NCBI GenBank assembly: GCA_031261245.1
Contig: JAISKU010000187.1
Coordinates: 1-14,879 of the forward strand
Length of the DNA: 14,879 bases
Origin: Oscillospiraceae bacterium
Lineage (GTDB): Bacteria; Bacillota; Clostridia; Oscillospirales; Oscillospiraceae
Direction of reading: 5' to 3'
Position numbers and translations under genes: made by a program. Below, piece after piece: positions 7,882 to 14,752 of this stretch. The notes under the pieces were generated by a model that saw nothing but the letters and a program-made list of their open reading frames with translations, was not told the origin of the DNA and did no database searches. Every line of letters begins with the position of its first letter. Position 1 is the first letter of the stretch.

Positions 7882-7911
7882 ATTGTAAGCTAATTAACGT
7901 TAGTTTGTCAA
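7882..7911 (-). promoter_or_regulatory. Sigma-A promoter of the small-protein/TetR operon
   Basis: On the minus strand a perfect -35 TTGACA (7911-7906) is separated by 18 bp from the -10 TACAAT (7887-7882), 59 bp upstream of the first start codon of the operon. Both hexamers match the housekeeping sigma consensus well, and the surroundings are AT-rich. The spacer is almost wholly occupied by a palindrome described separately. Confidence 0.8.
7892..7905. promoter_or_regulatory. Putative TetR operator in the promoter spacer
   Basis: The palindrome AATTAACGTTAGTT has 12 of 14 symmetrical positions, including a perfect core TAACGTTA. It lies entirely between the -35 and -10 of the TetR operon promoter, the classic position for repression by steric exclusion. 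Its size fits a TetR-type dimer. The heptamer GTTAATT, which forms one half-site, recurs at 7986-7992 in the spacer of the divergent transporter promoter. Assignment to this regulator is inference from position. Confidence 0.6.
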
Positions 7912-7976
7912 CAGAGAATTTACATTTGTTTATACTTTCACAATTCGCAAAAGTCGTCGCCGGCGTAATATTTCTG

Positions 7977-8005
7977 TTGACATTTGTTAATTCTTCGAGT
8001 ATATT
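7977..8005 (+). promoter_or_regulatory. Sigma-A promoter of the transporter/dehydrogenase operon
   Basis: TTGACA (7977-7982), a 17-bp spacer and TATATT (8000-8005) form a near-consensus housekeeping promoter facing the binding-protein gene. Transcription would start near 8012, giving a leader of about 130 nt. A second candidate, TTGACA (8045-8050), 17 bp and TAACAT (8068-8073), lies downstream but has a poorer -10 and would place the transcript start at the terminator hairpin. The first is preferred. The spacer carries the heptamer GTTAATT shared with the TetR operator. Confidence 0.78.
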
Positions 8006-8015
8006 GGTCGTATTC

Positions 8016-8107
8016 TTATTGGGCACCCGCACTATTTTATACGCTTGACACCCAATAAATTTGTACGTAACATAAGGACGAAGGTGTCGTTTCCCTGATG
8101 ACGCCTT
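8016..8107 (+). promoter_or_regulatory. Possible attenuator or riboswitch-type leader with alternative pairings
   Basis: Three mutually exclusive stems can be drawn. Stem A pairs TTATTGGG (8016-8023) with CCCAATAA (8051-8058), 8 bp. Stem B pairs GACACC (8047-8052) with GGTGTC (8083-8088). Stem C is the intrinsic terminator hairpin (8081-8107). B shares bases with both A and C, so A would permit termination and B would act as antiterminator. I recognise no T-box element, known riboswitch core or credible leader peptide here. The pairings were found by eye and no folding energies were computed; the B stem is short and also overlaps a possible second promoter. Confidence 0.4.
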
Positions 8108-8116
8108 TGTTTTTTT
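8081..8116 (+). terminator. Intrinsic terminator inside the operon leader
   Basis: A 10-bp stem AAGGTGTCGT / ATGACGCCTT (8081-8090 and 8098-8107), with two G-U pairs and a 7-nt loop, is followed by TTGTTTTTTT. No plus-strand gene lies between dpaB (ending at 6816) and this site, so the terminator does not close an upstream gene. It sits between the operon promoter and the first start codon, as in attenuated operons. Confidence 0.7.
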
Positions 8117-8144
8117 GTTATAGCACGCTGAAGGAGGATTTACC

Positions 8145-9281
8145 ATGAAAAAAACAAAAATCATATCCCTGATAATGGCCTGTACACTCGCCGCCGCACT
8201 GCTCGCGGGTTGCGGCAAGGGCGGCTCGGACAAGCTCAAAATCGGCCTCGTCGCGCCCCTGACGGGCGACAACGGCGTCATGGGGGAGAGCCAGCGCCGC
8301 GGCTATGAGATGGCGATGGAGGAGATCAACGCCTCCGGCGGCGTCGGCGGCAAGACGCTTGAGCTCGTCACCTACGACGACCAGGGCGACCCGCAAAAGG
8401 CCGCCTCCGGCGCGCAGAAATTCGCGGACGACAAAAGCGTGCTCGCCATCGGCGGCTCGTGCAACTCCTCCTCCACGCTCGCGATGATCCCGATCATCGA
8501 CGGCGGCAAGCTGCCCGACCTCGTCGTCAGCTCAAGCTCCGCCGCGCTCACGGGGTCGAGTGAGTATTTCTTCCGCATGTCGGTGCAGGATGCCGCCGTC
8601 GGGCCGCTCATGGCCGACGCGCTCACAAAAATGGGCAAAAAGAGCATCGTGGTGCTCTATCCGAACAACGACTACGGCAAGGGCCTCAATGAGTCCATCG
8701 TCGCGCAGATGCTCGCTAACGGCGGCGACGTGCTCGACAGCCTCACCTACCTCGCGACGGATCAGGATTTCACCGCCCAGCTCACCACCGTCAAAAATCT
8801 CGACCCCGACGCAATCGCGCTCGCCGGCACGCCGACAGACTCCGGACTGCTCATCAAGCAGATCCGCCAGCTCGGCATCGACGTCCCGCTCATCGGCGGC
8901 ACGGGGCTCTACAACGCGAAAACGATCGAAATCTGCGGTGACGCCGCGGAGGACATCATCGTAATCGGCGTGTACGTCGCCAGCAACCCCGACCCCAAGG
9001 TGCAGGAGCTTGTCGGCAAGTACGTCGCGAAGTACAAGCAGGAGCCTGACGGCTTCGCCGCGCTCGCCTACGACCAGATGTACGTCATCGCTCAGGCCGC
9101 CGAAAAGGCGATGGCCGCGAACGGCGGCAACATCACGCGTGAGACGCTCGCCGCCGCGCTGAAAACCACCGCCTATGACGGCGTAACCGGCTCCGTGACC
9201 TTCAACGAGGTCAACGACTGGGTGCGCCCGTATCTGACGCTCACCGTCAAAAACGGCGCGTTCGTGATGTTTGAGGGTTAG
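8145..9281 (+). CDS. ABC transporter substrate-binding lipoprotein, Leu/Ile/Val (LivJ/LivK) type
   Basis: A 378-residue extracytoplasmic solute-binding protein that captures an amino acid or related compound for the LivHMGF importer. The N-terminus is a lipoprotein signal peptide: positive MKKTKI, a hydrophobic stretch and the lipobox LLAGC with Cys23 as the lipidated residue. The mature part begins LKIGLVAPLTGDNGVMGE, the hallmark start of type I periplasmic-binding folds of this family, followed by GYEMAMEEINASGGVGG and YDDQGDPQKA. A central GKKSIVVLYPNNDYGKG segment and DPDAIALAGTP fit the second lobe. The start has a perfect AAGGAGGA 6 nt upstream. It is the first gene of the long operon, 28 bp before livH. 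The family binds leucine, isoleucine and valine but also many other amino acids, amides and aromatic acids, so the ligand is not assignable here. The downstream dehydrogenase genes suggest an amino acid or secondary amine. Confidence 0.93.
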   Translation: MKKTKIISLIMACTLAAALLAGCGKGGSDKLKIGLVAPLTGDNGVMGESQRRGYEMAMEEINASGGVGGKTLELVTYDDQGDPQKAASGAQKFADDKSVLAIGGSCNSSSTLAMIPIIDGGKLPDLVVSSSSAALTGSSEYFFRMSVQDAAVGPLMADALTKMGKKSIVVLYPNNDYGKGLNESIVAQMLANGGDVLDSLTYLATDQDFTAQLTTVKNLDPDAIALAGTPTDSGLLIKQIRQLGIDVPLIGGTGLYNAKTIEICGDAAEDIIVIGVYVASNPDPKVQELVGKYVAKYKQEPDGFAALAYDQMYVIAQAAEKAMAANGGNITRETLAAALKTTAYDGVTGSVTFNEVNDWVRPYLTLTVKNGAFVMFEG

Positions 9282-9318
9282 GCGCGCCGTCCTATAATTC
9301 TTCGGGGGAGTGGATGTC

Positions 9319-10215
9319 TTGGAATTCATACAGCAAGTCATCAACGGTCTTGCGCAGGGGGGCATCTACTCCCTCATTGCGATCGGCTGGACTACCGTCT
9401 ACGGCGTCGTAGGCGTCATGAACTGGACGCACGGCGAGGTGTATATGCTCGGCGCGTTCTGCGGCTTCTTTCTCTTTACGCGCCTGCATCTCCCGTTTCT
9501 GGCGGGCCTGCTCATCTCCATGGTTGCCGGGAGCCTCATCGCCATGGCCATCGACCAGTTCGGCTATAAACCCCTGCGCAAAATCGGGATGCCCCGCATG
9601 GCGGGGTTCATCACGGCGCTCGGGCTGTCCACGCTGCTGCGGTACTCCTCCACGGCGCTCTTCACGCCCGACCCGCAGGCGTACCCCGCGAATCTCCTGA
9701 GCTATAAGCTCCTCACGCTCTTCCACATCAACGGCAAGGCGATAACGGTTAGCTCCCTGCACCTGATGATCTTCCTCGGCACGCTCGTCATCATGGCGGC
9801 GCTGGAGCTTTTCATACGCAAAACCCTCACGGGCAAGGCCATGCTCGCCGCGTCGCAGGACATGTCCACGCTGGAGCTCATGGGCGCCAACCCCGAGAAG
9901 CTGATTAAAATCACGTTCGCGATAAGCGGCGCGCTCGGCGCCGCCGCCGGCGTGTTCGTCGGCACAATCTACGCCATCAACACGATGATGGGCTCTCTCG
10001 CCGGACTCAAGGGCTGGTCCGTGGCGATTCTCGGCGGCGTCGGCAACATGACGGGCTCCATGCTCGGCGGTCTGCTCCTCGGCATCGCGGAGAGCCTCAC
10101 CGCCGGGTTCGTCTCGACGGGCTACAAGGACGCCATCGGGTTTATAATCATGATTCTGGTGCTCCTCGTCAAACCCACGGGGCTCAAGGGCTACAGCGCC
10201 GAGGAGAAAGTGTAG
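9319..10215 (+). CDS. livH: Branched-chain amino-acid-type ABC transporter permease LivH
   Basis: One of two membrane subunits that form the import channel with LivM. The 298-residue protein opens with the family pattern QQVINGLAQGGIYSLIAIGW and VYGVVGVMNWTHGEVYMLGA. It has about eight hydrophobic segments and contains the cytoplasmic coupling region LELMGANPEKLIKITFAISGALG, which contacts the ATPases. Toward the C-terminus is the conserved GWSVAILGGVGNMTGSMLGG. The chosen start is TTG at 9319, because GGGGGAG (9304-9310) then sits 8 nt upstream. The in-frame GTG at 9310 overlaps that site, giving 301 residues if used. It lies 11 bp before livM. Family assignment is firm; the exact start is not. 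Confidence 0.92.
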   Translation: MEFIQQVINGLAQGGIYSLIAIGWTTVYGVVGVMNWTHGEVYMLGAFCGFFLFTRLHLPFLAGLLISMVAGSLIAMAIDQFGYKPLRKIGMPRMAGFITALGLSTLLRYSSTALFTPDPQAYPANLLSYKLLTLFHINGKAITVSSLHLMIFLGTLVIMAALELFIRKTLTGKAMLAASQDMSTLELMGANPEKLIKITFAISGALGAAAGVFVGTIYAINTMMGSLAGLKGWSVAILGGVGNMTGSMLGGLLLGIAESLTAGFVSTGYKDAIGFIIMILVLLVKPTGLKGYSAEEKV

Positions 10216-10226
10216 GTGGACGCGTA

Positions 10227-11252
10227 ATGAAAAAACTGCTCGCCCGCCTCCCGCACGGAAAAGGAGAGTGGTTCTTCGGCTCAAGCGGCAGGGCGACCTT
10301 TTTCGGCTCCGCCGCCGCGCTGCTGCTCGTCTGCTTCGTGGACGCGCTCTCGCCGTCCGCGACGATAATCCCGCCCTATTACAAGCACATTCTGTTCAGC
10401 TGTCTGCTGTACTCGATTCTCTCGCTGAGTCTGAACCTCGTCACCGGCTTCGTCGGCCAGCTCTCGCTCGGGCACGCCGCGTTCTTCGGCATCGGCGCGT
10501 ACGTCACCGGCGCGCTCACCAAATTCTACGGAATTAACTTCTGGCTCACGATCCCCGCGGCGGCCGTGCTCGCCGCCCTCGTCGCCGTACCGCTCGCGGC
10601 GGCGGCCCAGCGCGTCAAGGGCGCGTTCCTCGTCGTCATAACCTACGGCTTCGGGGAGGTGCTGCGCTACGTCGCCATCAACACGGATTTCCTCGGCGGC
10701 TCCGCCGGAATGCCGGGCATAAAGCCGCCGACCATCTTCGGCTTCGCCTTCAACCGCGTCGGGCCGAGCGGGAAGGAGCTGTACATTCTCCTCGCGTTCG
10801 CGCTCGTGTCCCTGCTGTCCTTCTTCACGTGGAGAATTGAAAAATCCCGCGTCGGCTACGCGCTCTCCGCGATACGCGAGGATGAGATTGCCGCCGTCGC
10901 GATGGGCGTCAACACAAAATACTACAAGACGCTCGCAATAGTCCTGAGCGCGTTCCTGTGCGGCGTCGCCGGGAGCCTTCAGGCCGGCTACGCGTCGTTC
11001 GTAAGCCCGGAGATGCTCTCCTCCACCCAGTCGATTCTGATTCTCACGATGGTCATCGTCGGCGGCCCGCGCAGCATAAAGGGCTCGATTCTCGGCGCGG
11101 CGCTGCTCACAATCCTGCCGGAGTTCTTCCATTCCGTCAAGGACTGGCTCGGACTGGGCTTCGACCCGTGGATGATTCTGTACGGCCTCATTCTCATCAT
11201 ATTAATGCGTTTCCGCCCGCAGGGCTTCTGGGGCAAAACCACGGTGTTTTAG
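10227..11252 (+). CDS. livM: Branched-chain amino-acid-type ABC transporter permease LivM
   Basis: The second membrane subunit of the importer, 341 residues. Diagnostic LivM sequence includes SLSLNLVTGFVGQLSLGHAA (residues about 70-89), then FFGIGAYVTGAL, a periplasmic loop with LGGSAGMPGI, and the cytoplasmic coupling loop REDEIAAVAMGVN followed by YYKTLAIVLSAFLCGVAGSL. The C-terminal block is IVGGPRSIKGSILGAALL. A 34-residue cytoplasmic-looking basic N-terminus precedes the first hydrophobic helix. The start ATG has AGGTGG upstream at a spacing of 7, and the gene follows livH closely and precedes livG by 24 bp. Nothing is missing compared with the family. Confidence 0.94.
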   Translation: MKKLLARLPHGKGEWFFGSSGRATFFGSAAALLLVCFVDALSPSATIIPPYYKHILFSCLLYSILSLSLNLVTGFVGQLSLGHAAFFGIGAYVTGALTKFYGINFWLTIPAAAVLAALVAVPLAAAAQRVKGAFLVVITYGFGEVLRYVAINTDFLGGSAGMPGIKPPTIFGFAFNRVGPSGKELYILLAFALVSLLSFFTWRIEKSRVGYALSAIREDEIAAVAMGVNTKYYKTLAIVLSAFLCGVAGSLQAGYASFVSPEMLSSTQSILILTMVIVGGPRSIKGSILGAALLTILPEFFHSVKDWLGLGFDPWMILYGLILIILMRFRPQGFWGKTTVF

Positions 11253-11276
11253 CCGTACAGAGGGGAGGTTGCTTAA

Positions 11277-12050
11277 ATGTCCGTACTTTTAGAGACAAAG
11301 GCCGTGTCGAAATCCTTCGGCGGCCTCATGGCGAACTGTGAGATCGACTTCGCCATCTCCCCCGGGGAGATCGTCGCGATCATCGGGCCGAACGGCTCCG
11401 GAAAAACCACGTTCTACAACCTGCTCACCGGCATCTCCCCCGCGACCTCGGGGCAGGTGTTCTTTTGCGGCGCGAACATCACCCGCGCGAAGCCGGAGGC
11501 CATCGCGCCCCTCGGCATCTCCCGCACCTTTCAGAATATCCGCCTGTTCGGCAACCTCACCGTCGCCGAAAACATCATCGTCGCGCGCCACTGCCGCCGC
11601 AAAACCGGCATTTTTGACGCGCTTTTCGCCACCTCCCGCTCTAAATCTGAGCACGCGCTGAACGAGGAGACTATCGAGCGATGTCTCGACTTCGTCGGCA
11701 TACACGACAAGCGGGACGAGCTCGCGAAAAACCTCCCCTACGGGATGCAGCGCCGGCTGGAGATCGCCCGCGCCATGGCGACGGAGCCTAAGCTCCTGCT
11801 GCTCGACGAACCCGCCGCCGGCATGAACCCGAGCGAGACGGACGAGCTCATGGGCATAATCCGCAGCCTCAAAAGCGCGGATTACACCATAATCCTCATA
11901 GAGCACGCCATGCGCCTTGTCATGAACCTCGCGGAGCGCATCGTCGTGTTCGACCACGGCCAGAAAATCGCCGAGGGACTGCCGGAGGACGTGCGCAACG
12001 ACCCCACCGTAATCGAGGCGTACCTCGGAAAGGCGGTGGACGCGAGTTGA
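11277..12050 (+). CDS. livG: Branched-chain amino-acid-type ABC transporter ATPase LivG
   Basis: One of the two cytoplasmic ATPases that power the importer. The 257-residue protein has Walker A GPNGSGKTT (37-45), a Q-loop glutamine at 86 in SRTFQNIRLF, the LivG-type signature LPYGMQRRLEIARAM (153-167) in place of the usual LSGGQ, Walker B LLLLDEP (173-179) followed by AAGMNPSE, and the switch histidine in IEHAM (His210). These features distinguish LivG from LivF. The start ATG has GGGGAGG 8 nt upstream. The gene overlaps the start of livF, indicating coupled synthesis of the two ATPases. Confidence 0.95.
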   Translation: MSVLLETKAVSKSFGGLMANCEIDFAISPGEIVAIIGPNGSGKTTFYNLLTGISPATSGQVFFCGANITRAKPEAIAPLGISRTFQNIRLFGNLTVAENIIVARHCRRKTGIFDALFATSRSKSEHALNEETIERCLDFVGIHDKRDELAKNLPYGMQRRLEIARAMATEPKLLLLDEPAAGMNPSETDELMGIIRSLKSADYTIILIEHAMRLVMNLAERIVVFDHGQKIAEGLPEDVRNDPTVIEAYLGKAVDAS

Positions 12051-12760
12051 CCGCTATGCTCGAGGTAAACGACCTGCACGTGTACTACGGCAATATCCAC
12101 GCGCTCAAGGGGCTCAGTCTGCACGTCGCCGAGGGGGAGATCGTCTCTCTCATCGGCGCGAACGGCGCGGGCAAGACTACGCTGCTCACCGCTATAATGA
12201 ATCAGGTGCCGCGCGCTCAGGGGAGCGTCAGCTTCCTCGGCCGCCCGACGGCGGGCATGACCACGCCGATGATTGTGCGCAGCGGCATGACCATGGTGCC
12301 GGAGGGGCGCCGCATCTTCCCGCGCTGTTCCGTGCTCGACAATCTCCTCCTCGGCGCCTACGCCCGAAAGGATAAAAAGAGCGTCAGGCGCGACCTTGAG
12401 GACATCTTCACCTCCTATCCGCGTCTTGCGGAGCGCCGCCGGCAGATCGCGGGCACGCTCTCGGGAGGAGAGCAGCAGATGCTCTCCATAAGCCGCGCGC
12501 TCATGTCGCGCCCGCGCCTCATGCTGCTCGATGAGCCGTCCATGGGCCTCTCCCCGATAATTGTGGAGCAGGTGTTCGCGACAATCAAAACCATAAACGA
12601 GGGCGGCACCACCGTCCTGCTCGTGGAGCAGAACGCGAATCAGGCGCTGCGCGTCTCCCACCGCGGCTACGTGATGGAGACGGGCGAGGTCGTGCTGGAG
12701 GACAGCTCCGCCAATCTCATGCAAAACGCGCAGGTCAAGGAGGCGTATCTGGGCAGCTGA
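12047..12760 (+). CDS. livF: Branched-chain amino-acid-type ABC transporter ATPase LivF
   Basis: The second cytoplasmic ATPase of the importer, 237 residues. Walker A is GANGAGKTT (37-45), the LivF block MVPEGRRIFP (83-92) is present, the ABC signature is LSGGEQQML (138-146) and Walker B is LMLLDEP (158-164). The usual switch histidine is replaced by glutamine in VEQN (193-196), a known feature of LivF proteins and not a defect. The start chosen is the TTG overlapping the livG stop (TTGA), because GGTGG lies 7 nt before it. An ATG at 12056 would leave the site 16 nt away and give 234 residues. The next gene begins 18 bp after the stop, so the operon continues. Confidence 0.94.
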   Translation: MTAMLEVNDLHVYYGNIHALKGLSLHVAEGEIVSLIGANGAGKTTLLTAIMNQVPRAQGSVSFLGRPTAGMTTPMIVRSGMTMVPEGRRIFPRCSVLDNLLLGAYARKDKKSVRRDLEDIFTSYPRLAERRRQIAGTLSGGEQQMLSISRALMSRPRLMLLDEPSMGLSPIIVEQVFATIKTINEGGTTVLLVEQNANQALRVSHRGYVMETGEVVLEDSSANLMQNAQVKEAYLGS

Positions 12761-12778
12761 GGCCGCACGGAGGAAATT

Positions 12779-13111
12779 ATGAGGGTATTGCACCACCCCG
12801 TTCTGGGGGATTTGACGGGACAGAAAACCGTCACAATATACTACGGGGAGGAGCCCGTCGAGGCGTTCGAGGGAGAGCCGGTTGCCGCCGCCCTGCTGAA
12901 CGCCGGAATCCGCGTGTTCCGCAAGACCGCGAAACGGCGGGAGCCGCGAAGCGTGTTCTGCGCCATCGGCCGCTGCACCGACTGCATGATGATCGTGGAC
13001 GGAATCCCCAACACCCGCACGTGCGTCACCGCCGTGCGCGACGGTATGCGCGTACAGCTTCAGGACGGGCTCGCGCCCGTCGGAATCGCGCCGGAGGCGG
13101 GCGGCAGATGA
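12779..13111 (+). CDS. [2Fe-2S] ferredoxin-type subunit of an amine/amino-acid dehydrogenase (HcnA/SoxA N-terminal-like)
   Basis: A 110-residue protein with the plant-type ferredoxin fold of the Fer2_4 family. This fold occurs as the N-terminal domain of sarcosine oxidase alpha and as the free small subunit in hydrogen cyanide synthase (HcnA), opine oxidase and D-hydroxyproline dehydrogenase. Visible: the beta-grasp start VTIYYGEEPVEAFEGEPVAAALL (residues 18-40), then cluster ligands Cys61-x4-Cys66-x2-Cys69 in FCAIGRCTDC and Cys82 in TRTCVT, 12 residues on. Strong GGAGGAAA lies 4 nt before the ATG. It overlaps the following flavoprotein gene by four bases (ATGA). It presumably passes electrons between flavins within a complex. 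The substrate is not shown by this subunit. Confidence 0.88.
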   Translation: MRVLHHPVLGDLTGQKTVTIYYGEEPVEAFEGEPVAAALLNAGIRVFRKTAKRREPRSVFCAIGRCTDCMMIVDGIPNTRTCVTAVRDGMRVQLQDGLAPVGIAPEAGGR

Positions 13112-14229
13112 GGAAAATCACCGCTGAAATCGCCGTCGTCGGGGCCGGCCCGGCGGGACTGTGCGCCGCGCTTGAGGCGCGCCTCGCCGGCGCGGACGTC
13201 GTACTGATTGATGAAAACAGGCTGCCCGGCGGGCAGCTCTTTAAGCAAATCCACAAATTCTTCGGCTCAAAGGAGCACCGCGCCGGCGTGCGCGGCTTCG
13301 CCATCGGGCAGGAGCTGCTCGCGCAGGTGTCGGACTCCGGCGCGCGCGTCCTGCTCGACAGCCTCGTGTACGGCATACAGCCCGATAAGAGCATGGGTCT
13401 GCTCACCGCCGGGGAGAACTGCCTGCTGCTCGCCGAAAAAATCATAATCGCCTCGGGCGCAAAGGAGAACTACACGCCCTTCCCGGGCAGCACGCTCCCC
13501 GGCGTCATGGGCGCGGGCGCGGCGCAGACGATGATAAACGTCAACCGCGTGCTGCCCGGTGCGCGCGTCGTCATGGTCGGCTCCGGCAACGTGGGACTCA
13601 TCGTCTCCTACCAGCTCTTGCAAGCCGGCGCGGAGGTCGTCGCCGTCGTGGAGGGCGCGCCCCGCATCGGCGGCTACGGCGTACACGCCGGGAAGCTGCG
13701 CCGCGCCGGCGTGCCGTTTTATCTCGGCCACACCATAAGCCGCGCCTACGGCGACGACGGGGTGCGGCATGTGGAAATCGCGCGCCTTGACGAGCGCTGG
13801 AACCCCGTCCCCGGCAGCGAATTCACCCTCGACGCCGACACAATCTGCCTCGCCGTCGGCCTGAACCCCATGACGGAGCTCGTCTGGATGGCCGGCTGTC
13901 AGTTCGACTATATCCCCGCCCTCGGCGGCCACGTGCCGCTCCACGACCGCAACATGGAGACGACAGTTCGAGGCCTGTACGTCGCGGGCGACGTCACGGG
14001 AGTGGAGGAGGCCTCCTCCGCGATGGAGGAGGGCAAGCTCGCCGGCGTCGCGGCGGCGGAGGCCCTCGGCTACCTCGACGCGCGCGCCGCCAAAGAGAAA
14101 AAGGCGGAGATTGAGGCGCGCCTGAACCGCCTGCGCAGCGGTCTGTTCGGCGAAAAGCGCCGCGAGGCCAAGGAGACGCAGCTCGCCGCGATGCAGCGCG
14201 CGCGGGAGTCCGAAAAGGAGGTCGTCTGA
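13108..14229 (+). CDS. FAD/NAD(P)-dependent oxidoreductase subunit of an amine/amino-acid dehydrogenase (HcnB/PdhA-like)
   Basis: A 373-residue pyridine-nucleotide-disulfide-type flavoprotein. The N-terminal FAD loop is VVGAGPAG (10-17) with the acidic end of the second strand in VVLIDENRLPGGQ (31-43). An ASGAKE segment (115-120) follows, then a second NAD(P)-type glycine-rich loop VGSGNVG (157-163) and the C-terminal FAD motif LYVAGDVTG (290-298). There is no redox-active CxxC, so it is not a thioredoxin or glutathione reductase. The layout matches the alpha subunits of hydrogen cyanide synthase, opine oxidase and archaeal proline dehydrogenase PDH1. The last 50 residues form a highly charged, probably helical tail (AKEKKAEIEARLNR and beyond). 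The BFD domain that is often fused to the C-terminus here is encoded by a separate gene. The start overlaps the previous stop, although the frame stays open upstream to 13021. Confidence 0.9.
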   Translation: MRKITAEIAVVGAGPAGLCAALEARLAGADVVLIDENRLPGGQLFKQIHKFFGSKEHRAGVRGFAIGQELLAQVSDSGARVLLDSLVYGIQPDKSMGLLTAGENCLLLAEKIIIASGAKENYTPFPGSTLPGVMGAGAAQTMINVNRVLPGARVVMVGSGNVGLIVSYQLLQAGAEVVAVVEGAPRIGGYGVHAGKLRRAGVPFYLGHTISRAYGDDGVRHVEIARLDERWNPVPGSEFTLDADTICLAVGLNPMTELVWMAGCQFDYIPALGGHVPLHDRNMETTVRGLYVAGDVTGVEEASSAMEEGKLAGVAAAEALGYLDARAAKEKKAEIEARLNRLRSGLFGEKRREAKETQLAAMQRARESEKEVV

Positions 14230-14230
14230 C

Positions 14231-14752
14231 ATGCCCGAGGGCGTTGTGTACACCGGAATCCCCTCGCGGGAGGAGCTTGCCGCCTGTCCCGGAATCCCGA
14301 CGGAGGCCCGCATGGCGCGCGGCCGCGTCGCCGTAATCGAGTGCGTGCAGGAGATCCCCTGCAACCCCTGTGAGAGCGCGTGCCGCTTCGGCGCTATCGA
14401 AATCGGAGAGCAGCTCACCGCGCTGCCGCGTCTGGACGGCGAGAAATGCACGGGCTGCGGCCTTTGCGTCGCGCTCTGCCCCGGCCTCGCCATCACAATC
14501 GTTGACAAGTCGTTCTCCGCAACGGAATCGACCGTGGACTTCCCCTTTGAGTATCTGCCGCTCCCCGGCGAGGGCGACACGGTGGATGCGTGCAGCCGCG
14601 CGGGCGAAACCGTGTGTCCCGCCCGCGTCGTCGCCGTAAAAAAATCGCCCGCCTACGCCGGCACGGCGGTCGTCAGCATCCGCGTCCCGACCGCGTTCGC
14701 GGACGAGGTGCGCACAATGCGGCGTCTGCCGCGCCGGGAGGAGGACATATGA
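14231..14752 (+). CDS. Two-cluster [4Fe-4S] ferredoxin-like subunit
   Basis: A 173-residue iron-sulfur protein. The second cluster motif is canonical, CTGCGLCVALCP (Cys73, 76, 79 and 83). The first is spaced unusually: Cys38-x5-Cys44-x2-Cys47-x3-Cys51 in ECVQEIPCNPCESAC, so one of its first two cysteines may not be a ligand. Two further cysteines (121 and 129) lie in the C-terminal extension, which has no recognisable domain. The ATG has AGGAGG 12-13 nt upstream and lies one base after the previous stop; its own stop overlaps the next gene by four bases. Ferredoxin-like subunits also accompany archaeal proline dehydrogenase clusters (PdhF). It probably links the flavoprotein to a cellular electron carrier; this role is inferred from context. 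Confidence 0.88.
   Translation: MPEGVVYTGIPSREELAACPGIPTEARMARGRVAVIECVQEIPCNPCESACRFGAIEIGEQLTALPRLDGEKCTGCGLCVALCPGLAITIVDKSFSATESTVDFPFEYLPLPGEGDTVDACSRAGETVCPARVVAVKKSPAYAGTAVVSIRVPTAFADEVRTMRRLPRREEDI

Noticed and set aside
8004..8048. TTG-started 14-codon frame rich in Val, Leu and Ile codons, suggestive of a branched-chain leader peptide
   Set aside because: Its start lies inside the -10 element of the best promoter, so it would not be transcribed in full, and it lacks a ribosome binding site.
8097..8107. Resemblance of the terminator's descending arm (CTGATGACGCC) to the end of fluoride riboswitches
   Set aside because: Only 7 nt separate the two arms, so the internal stem and pseudoknot nucleotides of the fluoride fold cannot be formed.
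8098..8148. 16-codon open frame ending over the start codon of the binding-protein gene
   Set aside because: It begins inside the terminator hairpin, its upstream AAGGTG is 11 nt away, and it has no run of regulatory codons. I do not call it a leader peptide.
9292..10284. 330-codon minus-strand open frame opposite livH
   Set aside because: It has a charged, repetitive composition with no domain, and livH on the plus strand is certain from its conserved permease motifs.
12047..12760. Missing switch histidine in LivF as a possible inactivating change
   Set aside because: Glutamine in VEQN at this position is a normal characteristic of the LivF family.
13267..14580. 437-codon minus-strand open frame opposite the flavoprotein and ferredoxin genes
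   Set aside because: It covers two clearly functional genes on the other strand. Its translation is rich in Ala, Arg, His and Asp without recognisable motifs, so it is a GC-driven shadow.
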